From: an uncultured Flammeovirgaceae bacterium
Lineage (GTDB): Bacteria; Bacteroidota; Bacteroidia; Cytophagales; Cyclobacteriaceae
Length of the DNA: 12,179 nucleotides
Assembly: GCA_946886805.1 (NCBI GenBank)
Contig: CAMPJM010000071.1
Location: 1-12,179, forward strand
Direction: 5' to 3'
A program made the position numbers and the translations under genes. Of the stretch, positions 6,719 to 12,179 are shown piece after piece (position 1 is the first letter of the stretch; each line of letters starts with the position of its first letter). Below the pieces are notes generated by a model that worked only from the letters and a program-made list of their open reading frames with translations, was not told where the DNA came from and made no database searches.

Positions 6719-8052
6719 AAAAAAGAATTATTATCTTAGGAGCCGGACTTGTAGGGTCACTTTTAGCTATTCTTCTATCAGAAAAAGGCTATGAAGTGTG
6801 CATTTATGAAAAAAGAAGCGATCCAAGAAAAGCCGGTGCTGAAAGTGGAAGGTCGATAAACCTTGCCCTTAGCAGGCGAGGAAAATTAGCCTTACAAAAA
6901 GCAGGTGTTGAAAAAGAAGTGGAAAAACTAATTATTCCAATGGAGGGGAGAATGATGCATGATCTCTCAGGAAATTTAACCTTTCAACCTTATGGAACAA
7001 AAGGACAAAAAATTTACTCTATTTCCAGGTCTGGTCTGAATGAGCTGTTGATGACGAAAGCAGCAAGTGCCGGAGTTAACATCAATTTTCAGCAGAGGGT
7101 TCTTGATGTGGAAATGGATATACCTGCTGTGGTGGTAGAAGGAGCAGGATGTGAGCTGATAAAAGATAATGCGGATTTGATATTTGGTGCAGACGGTGCA
7201 TATTCGGCGGTGAGGGAAGCCATGCGCAAAACGGATAGGTTTAATTATTCCCAGTATTATCTCGATTATGGTTATAAAGAGCTTACCATTCCTGCTACCA
7301 CTGGTGGTGATTTTGCTTTGTCTTCAAATGCACTTCATATCTGGCCGAGGGGTCAGTTTATGTTGATAGCCTTACCGAATCTGGATAAAAGCTTTACTTG
7401 CACCTTGTTTTTACCTTTTTCGGGTAAAGTATCATTCGAAAATTTAAAGCAAGAAAAAGAAATAATTGACTTCTTTAATAAAAACTTCCCCGATGCTGCC
7501 TCTAAAATGCCCTCTTTAGCAAAAGATTTTTCGACTCATCCAACAGGGTCATTGGTAACCATAAGCTGTTACCCTTGGGTAAAAAACAATGTCACAATTC
7601 TTGGTGATGCTTCACATGCTATCGTACCATTTTATGGTCAAGGAATGAATGCAGGATTTGAAGACTGCAAGACAATCAATGATTTACTGGAGCAATTCCC
7701 TGATGATTGGGAAAAAGTTTTAGCCGAGTTTCAATTCTTAAGGAAACCAGATGCCGACGCAATAAGCCAACTTGCCTTGCAAAATTTTACAGAAATGCGG
7801 GATTTAGTAGGAGATCCGAAGTTTCTGCTGAGAAAAAAAATAGAAGCGAAAATAAATAGCCTTTATCCAGAGCAATGGATTCCCCTGTATTCAATGGTAA
7901 CTTTTAGCGATCTCCGCTATTCTGAGGCCTTACATATAGGCAAACAACAGGATAAAGTGATGCAAGAGGTGATGAACATTCCTGACATAGCAAAGAAATG
8001 GGAGCAGCTAAATTTTCAGAAAATTGTGAATCAGCTCAAATCATATTTATAG
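6715..8052 (+). CDS. kmo: Kynurenine 3-monooxygenase
   Basis: This FAD-dependent aromatic hydroxylase converts kynurenine to 3-hydroxykynurenine with NADPH and O2. Its 445 residues carry the dinucleotide motif GAGLVG (9-14), the KMO-specific block GRSINLALSRRG (45-56), IPMEGRMMH with a likely substrate-site Arg79, the DG motif near 160-161 and the FAD-ribityl motif GDASHAIVPFYGQGMNAG (297-314) with Asn312. HIWPRGQFMLIALPN and KSFTCTLFLPF closely follow eukaryotic KMO. The hydrophobic C-terminal membrane anchor of the mammalian enzyme is not apparent: the tail is mixed and polar, as expected for a soluble or loosely bound bacterial form. It overlaps kynU by 4 bases and is the last gene of the operon. 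It ends only 5 bases from the stop of a convergent gene. Confidence 0.97.
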   Translation: MKKRIIILGAGLVGSLLAILLSEKGYEVCIYEKRSDPRKAGAESGRSINLALSRRGKLALQKAGVEKEVEKLIIPMEGRMMHDLSGNLTFQPYGTKGQKIYSISRSGLNELLMTKAASAGVNINFQQRVLDVEMDIPAVVVEGAGCELIKDNADLIFGADGAYSAVREAMRKTDRFNYSQYYLDYGYKELTIPATTGGDFALSSNALHIWPRGQFMLIALPNLDKSFTCTLFLPFSGKVSFENLKQEKEIIDFFNKNFPDAASKMPSLAKDFSTHPTGSLVTISCYPWVKNNVTILGDASHAIVPFYGQGMNAGFEDCKTINDLLEQFPDDWEKVLAEFQFLRKPDADAISQLALQNFTEMRDLVGDPKFLLRKKIEAKINSLYPEQWIPLYSMVTFSDLRYSEALHIGKQQDKVMQEVMNIPDIAKKWEQLNFQKIVNQLKSYL

Positions 8053-8057
8053 TTATT

Positions 8058-8519
8058 TCAACCCTGCTCCAGTTCCAGATAGTCAATCAAGGAACTCATT
8101 GCATGCGCCTCTTCTTTGGATGTTCCGTCAGAAGCACTAGCAAAAAGTTGCATGGTTTCTTTAATTTTTAACTTCCCGTCTGCATCACTTTTAATAAATT
8201 CTTTTAATACACCAAGAAACTTTTCTTCCCATTTTTGACTATTCTTTAGTAAATATTTGAATTCGTCCTTAAATATTAACATCAGATTTTCTTCTTTCTC
8301 TAATCCCAAATCATCTGTCGCATATTCATATCCGAGCTTTGAAGCCTGAATTCCCATCACCAACTTTTCCTCCTTGTCAACAACTCCATCGCTATTTAAT
8401 ACTAGAAGAGAGGGGAAAATTTTCAGTAATTGAGCAAACTGATCCTTATTAATAGAAATGAATCGCTCATCTAAATAAGCGTGGTATAGGAGCTCAAAGT
8501 TTTTTGATACGTTATTCAC
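8058..8519 (-). CDS. Small acidic helical protein, TerB-like
   Basis: This 153-residue protein has no signal peptide or membrane segment and is rich in Glu, Lys and Leu with predicted helical character. Three DG-x(4-5)-E stretches are visible: SDGVVDKEE (43-51), DADGKLKIKE (112-121) and SDGTSKEE (130-137). Such DG...E repeats occur in TerB-like all-helical proteins. They are EF-hand-like, but the first two lack an acidic residue at loop position 1, so a true EF-hand is less likely. I cannot assign a function. It is convergent with kmo with a 5-base gap and is probably monocistronic. Confidence 0.7.
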   Translation of the reverse strand: MNNVSKNFELLYHAYLDERFISINKDQFAQLLKIFPSLLVLNSDGVVDKEEKLVMGIQASKLGYEYATDDLGLEKEENLMLIFKDEFKYLLKNSQKWEEKFLGVLKEFIKSDADGKLKIKETMQLFASASDGTSKEEAHAMSSLIDYLELEQG

Positions 8520-8986
8520 AGTCTTACTAATTTTTTATTAAATCTATATTAAATTATATTTCACCGTTTATCAAAAAACTTATATATCTTACATGGGTGG
8601 ACAAAAAGATTTTTTACCAGAAAGAACATCCACAAAACAATGCCGATAATTTCTTCAAAGAATTTAAAATCTTTCAGGTATAACTTTTTTGTAACCACTC
8701 AGGTAGTAGAAACCGTCATTCCTTGCGAATCCCGAAAGCTTTCGGGAGTAGACCAGTGCCAAGGGCATCCCTTCGGGGAAATCCCAGTCTAAAGTGCTGG
8801 AGTAATTTACCGATTTCCGTATTCATAGCGGGGGATTCCGGTTTGCCAGTCTTGGATATTTACTTCGTGAAAAACTCCGTAAATTCCGGAATGACGATAT
8901 ATTGTGGAATAGAAATTAACTTTAAATAAAAATAACATGATGAACAAAACCCGCTTTAACTTCCTCAGTTAAGATATGGAATTTAA
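8520..8986. other. Intergenic region between divergent genes
   Basis: These 467 bases separate the minus-strand TerB-like gene from the plus-strand carotenoid desaturase gene and should hold both promoters. AT-rich DNA (8520-8690) is followed by a GC-richer palindromic repeat (8714-8896). I could not identify a full TAnnTTTG box for either gene. TAACTTTA just after the repeat is only a near match. Confidence 0.5.
8714..8896. repeat. MITE-like palindromic intergenic element
   Basis: The 183-base element is bounded by the inverted ends CGTCATTCC (8714-8722) and GGAATGACG (8888-8896). Inside are a perfect 18-base palindrome (8730-8747, centred on AAGCTT with TCCCGA ends) and a small hairpin TCCC-TTCG-GGGA (8768-8779). 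Inverted GTCATTCC ends and internal hairpins are typical of small non-coding repeats scattered between bacterial genes. It holds no credible gene. The open frame running through it (8723-8929) has unlikely composition. Confidence 0.6.
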
Positions 8987-10459
8987 ATGAACATGGAAAG
9001 TTTGAGAGCAGGAATAATAGGTGCAGGGATAGCCGGAATAGCAGCAGCAATCAGGCTTGCTGTGAGGGGTTATGATGTAGAAGTCTTTGAATCCAATTCT
9101 TATCCCGGAGGTAAATTATCGGAAATCAACAAAGATGGTTTTCGGTTTGATGCCGGTCCTTCCCTTTTTACGATGCCCGAACTGGTAGACGACTTATTCG
9201 TTCTTGCCGGAGAAAACCCAAAAGATTATTTTCAATATATCCGGCTGCCAGTGACATGCTTGTATTTTTATGAAGACGGCACCCAAATTTCAGCATTTGG
9301 AGATCAGGATAAATTTATTGAGGAAATACATCTAAAAACAGGTGAGCCAAAGCAAAATATTTCTTCCTCGTTTAAAAATAGTGCCTCCTTATATAAATAC
9401 TTATCACCCCTTTTTATGCATCGTTCACTTCATAAGAAAAGCACCTATCTAAATAAAACGGCATTTAAAGCTTATACAAACTTATTTAAGTTTGATTTTT
9501 TCAGAACCATGCACGAAGCCAATAGTAGTTTCTTTGACGATGAGAGGGTAGTTCAGCTATTCGATCGGTATGCTACCTACAATGGTTCTGATCCTTATAA
9601 AACTCCGGCAACTATGAATATTATTCCTCACCTGGAATTTGGAAAAGGCGCTTATTTACCAAGGAATGGAATGTACGACATCACAATGAGTTTGTTCAAA
9701 CTTGCGAAAAGAGTAGGGGTAAAATTTTATTTTAATAAAAAAGTTGAAAAAATTATTACCAGAAACAACAAGGCCATCGGGATACAAATAGCCTCTGAAG
9801 AATTAAATTATGATGCCGTAGTGTGCAACATGGATGTCGTGAGCGCTTACAGACATCTATTGTCTGGTGAAAAGCAACCTCACAATTTTTTGACCCAGCC
9901 GAAATCAAGTTCTGCCCTGATTTTCTATTGGGGGATTAAGAACCAATTTCCCTCTCTTGATCTGCATAATATCTTTTTCAGTAAAAGCTATAAAGACGAA
10001 TTTGACTATATCTTTAATAAGAAAAAAGTAAGTAAGGATCCGACAGTTTATGTGAACATCACATCTAAATATAACAAAAGCGATGCACCTGAAGGTTGTG
10101 AAAATTGGTTTACCATGATCAATGTGCCTAATAACACAGGGCAAGACTGGAATACAATAATTCAGCAGGCGAGAACAAATATCATAGAGAAATTAAATCG
10201 GCTACTTAAAACTGATATCGATCCTCTTATTGCAACTGAAACAATTCTTGATCCCAGATTAGTTGAAAGCACAACCTTTTCCTCACACGGTGCGCTTTAT
10301 GGCAATAGCTCCAATAATAAATATGCGGCATTTTTGCGCCATCCTAACTTTTCGAAAAACATCCGGAATTTATATTTTTGTGGCGGGAGCGTTCATCCGG
10401 GCGGGGGAATACCTTTGTGTCTTTTATCGGCTAAAATTACCGTAGACATGATAAAATAA
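8987..10459 (+). CDS. crtD: CrtI-family carotenoid desaturase, probably CrtD-type
   Basis: This 490-residue FAD-dependent flavoprotein is of the phytoene desaturase family. The N-terminus has the Rossmann motif GAGIAG (12-17) followed by FESNSYPGGKLSE (34-46) and FDAGPSLFTMPE (54-65). The C-terminus carries the family signature YFCGGSVHPGGGIPLCLLSA (467-486). Internal blocks such as ATYNGSDPY and PHLEFGKGAYLP recall the Bacteroidetes enzymes annotated as 1-hydroxycarotenoid 3,4-desaturase, which introduce a terminal double bond in saproxanthin- or flexixanthin-like pigments. Phytoene desaturase itself is the alternative, and the two are hard to separate without a tree. The gene stands alone, with no crtB, crtY, crtZ or crtI-like partner nearby, and ends in a strong terminator. 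ATG at 8993 is an equally possible start, two codons in. Confidence 0.85.
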   Translation: MNMESLRAGIIGAGIAGIAAAIRLAVRGYDVEVFESNSYPGGKLSEINKDGFRFDAGPSLFTMPELVDDLFVLAGENPKDYFQYIRLPVTCLYFYEDGTQISAFGDQDKFIEEIHLKTGEPKQNISSSFKNSASLYKYLSPLFMHRSLHKKSTYLNKTAFKAYTNLFKFDFFRTMHEANSSFFDDERVVQLFDRYATYNGSDPYKTPATMNIIPHLEFGKGAYLPRNGMYDITMSLFKLAKRVGVKFYFNKKVEKIITRNNKAIGIQIASEELNYDAVVCNMDVVSAYRHLLSGEKQPHNFLTQPKSSSALIFYWGIKNQFPSLDLHNIFFSKSYKDEFDYIFNKKKVSKDPTVYVNITSKYNKSDAPEGCENWFTMINVPNNTGQDWNTIIQQARTNIIEKLNRLLKTDIDPLIATETILDPRLVESTTFSSHGALYGNSSNNKYAAFLRHPNFSKNIRNLYFCGGSVHPGGGIPLCLLSAKITVDMIK

Positions 10460-10506
10460 AAGCAATCCGAATTTGGATTGATGATATCTAAATTCGGATT
10501 GCTTTT
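10458..10506. terminator. Bidirectional intrinsic terminator
   Basis: Perfect 17-base arms (10458-10474 and 10490-10506) with core GCAATCCGAATTT pair around a 15-base loop and end in a T-run on both strands. The left arm overlaps the stop codon of the carotenoid desaturase. The convergent transglycosylase gene stops at 10538, so one hairpin can serve both genes. Confidence 0.92.
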
Positions 10507-10537
10507 TAAAACAAAATTATCTTAAGCTAAAAATCTA

Positions 10538-12076
10538 TCAATTAAAGGCTACAGAGGTTGGGCTCAGTACAGGCAATTCATCGTCTATCGGATTTTCACC
10601 AATCAATTGCTTGTACTTGTCATATCGACTCATAATTTCGCGAACATATTTTACAGGCTCTTCACCTCGGCAATAGCCAGATTTAACCACCGGATCGAGA
10701 TAATATTCAGATTGCGATTTCTTCAGAACAAAGACTTCAACGTTCCCCTCCCATTTCTGAGGATCTTTACCATATTTTACTGCAAGTCTTCTGGCATCTA
10801 AAACATGGCCTTGTCCCACATTAAAAGAAGCAAGAATAAACTTGATTCTTTCTTCCGGATCAGGTACCTTCTTTGACCAAAGCTGGTCTAGCCATTTTAA
10901 ATAACCAACCCCGGCGTTTATGCTTTGCTTAGGATTAGAAAGGTCAGATGCACCATACATTTCTGCCGTAGCCGGCACCAACTGCATTAATCCCACAGCT
11001 CCAGCCCATGATTCTGCATTGGGATTAAATTTTGACTCCTGGTAAATTTGAGAGGCGAGTAATCGCCAATCCCAATCTATTTTTTCCGCAGCTATTTTTA
11101 TGGTCTTATCATAAGGCGAAATACTTTCACCGTTTACCGACGAATAATTACTTGTCGCCCGTAAATAAGATGCTTTCGGACTCTTAAAATATTTATTATA
11201 GATCACATAGTAAGCCGTTTTCTTTTGCATTTTAGTAATCCAACTATTTACCCCCTGCAAGAGGTCAGGACTGGTTTTTCTTACCGCCCATGCAATACGT
11301 TGAGGAAAACTGATGGCAGTTTTAATATCGATGTTTGGATAATAGGTTCTATTAACTTTCGCAACATCGTCGTCTGCTACTGTAAAATCTATCTCACCGG
11401 TGGCTACTTTCTTTATTAATGCTTCCGTTTCGAGATCAGCAAAGCCTTCTATAACCATGATATCCCCACCTATCTCCTCAGATAAGTTTTTTAACCTGGT
11501 GAAGTAGGAAGAGCCCTTTCGCACGTACACTTCTTTGCCGATAAGATCAATTGGGTTTCTTATCAGGGTCTCTTCAATTTCGTGGATTTTCATTTTCCTC
11601 CAATTCTTGGGCTTTCTTTGCACCAATACCTGCTTGGTTTGGTAATGAGGAAGGGTAAAATTCACCTGCTCTTTGCGAGATTTTGTAATGGTAAGGTTAT
11701 GCGCCACAATATCTCCTTCACCTTTGTTGAGCTTAACAAAAGCCTCATCAATATCATTGGTAATGATCAGCTTCAGTTTTACATCCAGCTCTTTGGCCAA
11801 TAAATTTAGAAGCTCATATTCATAGCCCATGGGTTGCCCCTTATAGATAAAGTAACCTGTTGAACTGTTATCAACAATGGCAATTAAAGTATCTCTCTCT
11901 TTAATTTTTGCAAGATCAAAGTCAATGGGTTCTGGAAGTTGATTTCCAGATGTCATTTTTTGTTCTTTTGTCTCATTATTGTTTTGGCGACATGATCCAA
12001 CCAAAAAACTTACACTCAAAAACAACCCTAAAAAAAGGATTATCTTAAAAAAATACAGTAGTTTGACTAAGTTCAT
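10538..12076 (-). CDS. mltF: MltF-like lipoprotein lytic transglycosylase with solute-binding domain
   Basis: This 512-residue peptidoglycan lytic transglycosylase cleaves the glycan strand between MurNAc and GlcNAc. The N-terminus has a hydrophobic signal (about 5-25) ending in the lipobox VGSC with Cys29 as the lipidated residue, so the mature protein should be membrane-anchored and periplasmic. Residues about 55-298 form a family 3 solute-binding domain. The TITKSR stretch has Arg134 and the ADDD stretch starts at 234, the places where amino-acid-binding relatives hold the ligand. Residues about 325-445 form the SLT domain, with catalytic Glu347 in YQESKFNP, then GAVGLMQLVPAT (359-370) and AYN-like ASFNVG (416-421). 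This order is that of E. coli MltF, in which the first domain regulates activity. It appears monocistronic and shares a terminator with the convergent carotenoid gene. Confidence 0.92.
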   Translation of the reverse strand: MNLVKLLYFFKIILFLGLFLSVSFLVGSCRQNNNETKEQKMTSGNQLPEPIDFDLAKIKERDTLIAIVDNSSTGYFIYKGQPMGYEYELLNLLAKELDVKLKLIITNDIDEAFVKLNKGEGDIVAHNLTITKSRKEQVNFTLPHYQTKQVLVQRKPKNWRKMKIHEIEETLIRNPIDLIGKEVYVRKGSSYFTRLKNLSEEIGGDIMVIEGFADLETEALIKKVATGEIDFTVADDDVAKVNRTYYPNIDIKTAISFPQRIAWAVRKTSPDLLQGVNSWITKMQKKTAYYVIYNKYFKSPKASYLRATSNYSSVNGESISPYDKTIKIAAEKIDWDWRLLASQIYQESKFNPNAESWAGAVGLMQLVPATAEMYGASDLSNPKQSINAGVGYLKWLDQLWSKKVPDPEERIKFILASFNVGQGHVLDARRLAVKYGKDPQKWEGNVEVFVLKKSQSEYYLDPVVKSGYCRGEEPVKYVREIMSRYDKYKQLIGENPIDDELPVLSPTSVAFN

Positions 12077-12095
12077 AAACTCGTTTTTATAATTT

Positions 12096-12122
12096 CAACA
12101 AGCTTTTTTAAAAAGCCTGTTG
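12096..12122. repeat. Inverted repeat upstream of the transglycosylase gene
   Basis: CAACAAGCTTTTT (12096-12108) and AAAAAGCCTGTTG (12110-12122) are complementary except for one position, around a single base. It lies 20 bases upstream of the start codon. It may be a leader hairpin, an operator, or the terminator of a gene beyond the window edge. Confidence 0.4.
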
Positions 12123-12130
12123 GCAATCAT

Positions 12131-12146
12131 TATGTAAATTTACATA
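12131..12146. promoter_or_regulatory. Perfect 16-bp AT-rich palindrome, possible operator
   Basis: TATGTAAATTTACATA is its own reverse complement. It lies 55-70 bases upstream of the transglycosylase start, where a regulator site would be expected. AT-rich palindromes arise by chance in such DNA, so this is only a candidate. Confidence 0.3.
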
Positions 12147-12179
12147 AAAATCTATAATAATTATAACAATATATAATAA

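Noticed and set aside
8723..8929. 68-codon plus-strand open frame
   Set aside because: It lies almost wholly inside the palindromic repeat element. Its composition reflects the inverted repeats and it resembles no protein.
1..12179. tRNA, rRNA, CRISPR array, insertion sequence or prophage genes
   Set aside because: I saw no cloverleaf, regularly spaced repeats, transposase or phage-like genes anywhere in the window.

Overview
The window looks like chromosome of an aerobic, probably carotenoid-pigmented member of the Bacteroidetes (Cytophagales-like). The base composition is AT-rich and ribosome-binding sites are weak or absent. A TAnnTTTG-type -7 box is present, as are a CrtI/CrtD-type carotenoid desaturase, an MltF-type lipoprotein and palindromic intergenic repeats of a kind often seen in this phylum. 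This placement is inferred from gene style and not from any marker gene.

Layout. 1-750 (+): 3' part of a membrane protein with a C-terminal zinc ribbon, ending at a bidirectional terminator. 751-1098: gap with the terminator and a GC-rich structured stretch. 1099-3426 (-): an aldehyde dehydrogenase (2-aminomuconate semialdehyde dehydrogenase type) preceded by a short-chain dehydrogenase homologue whose catalytic residues are replaced. 3427-3818: divergent control region with a hairpin, a REP-like double hairpin and a strong inverted repeat overlapping a candidate promoter. 3819-8052 (+): 3-hydroxyanthranilate 3,4-dioxygenase, ACMS decarboxylase, kynureninase and kynurenine 3-monooxygenase. 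8058-8519 (-): small TerB-like protein. 8520-8986: gap with a palindromic MITE-like repeat. 8987-10459 (+): carotenoid desaturase, then a perfect stem terminator. 10538-12076 (-): lipoprotein lytic transglycosylase. 12077-12179: AT-rich leader with two inverted repeats.

How the genes work together. The centre of the window is a divergent kynurenine-degradation cluster. Kynurenine is hydroxylated by KMO, cleaved by kynureninase to 3-hydroxyanthranilate, ring-opened by the dioxygenase to 2-amino-3-carboxymuconate semialdehyde (ACMS), decarboxylated by ACMSD, and oxidised by the aldehyde dehydrogenase to 2-aminomuconate. Having both ACMSD and the dehydrogenase points to catabolism of tryptophan/kynurenine. 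Quinolinate for NAD can still arise from spontaneous ACMS cyclisation. Tryptophan dioxygenase, kynurenine formamidase, 2-aminomuconate deaminase and a dedicated regulator are not in the window.

The most interesting item is the SDR paired with the dehydrogenase. It keeps the Rossmann fold signature, but has Ser and Arg at the catalytic Tyr and Lys positions. It may therefore do unknown chemistry, or play a non-catalytic part, in this pathway.
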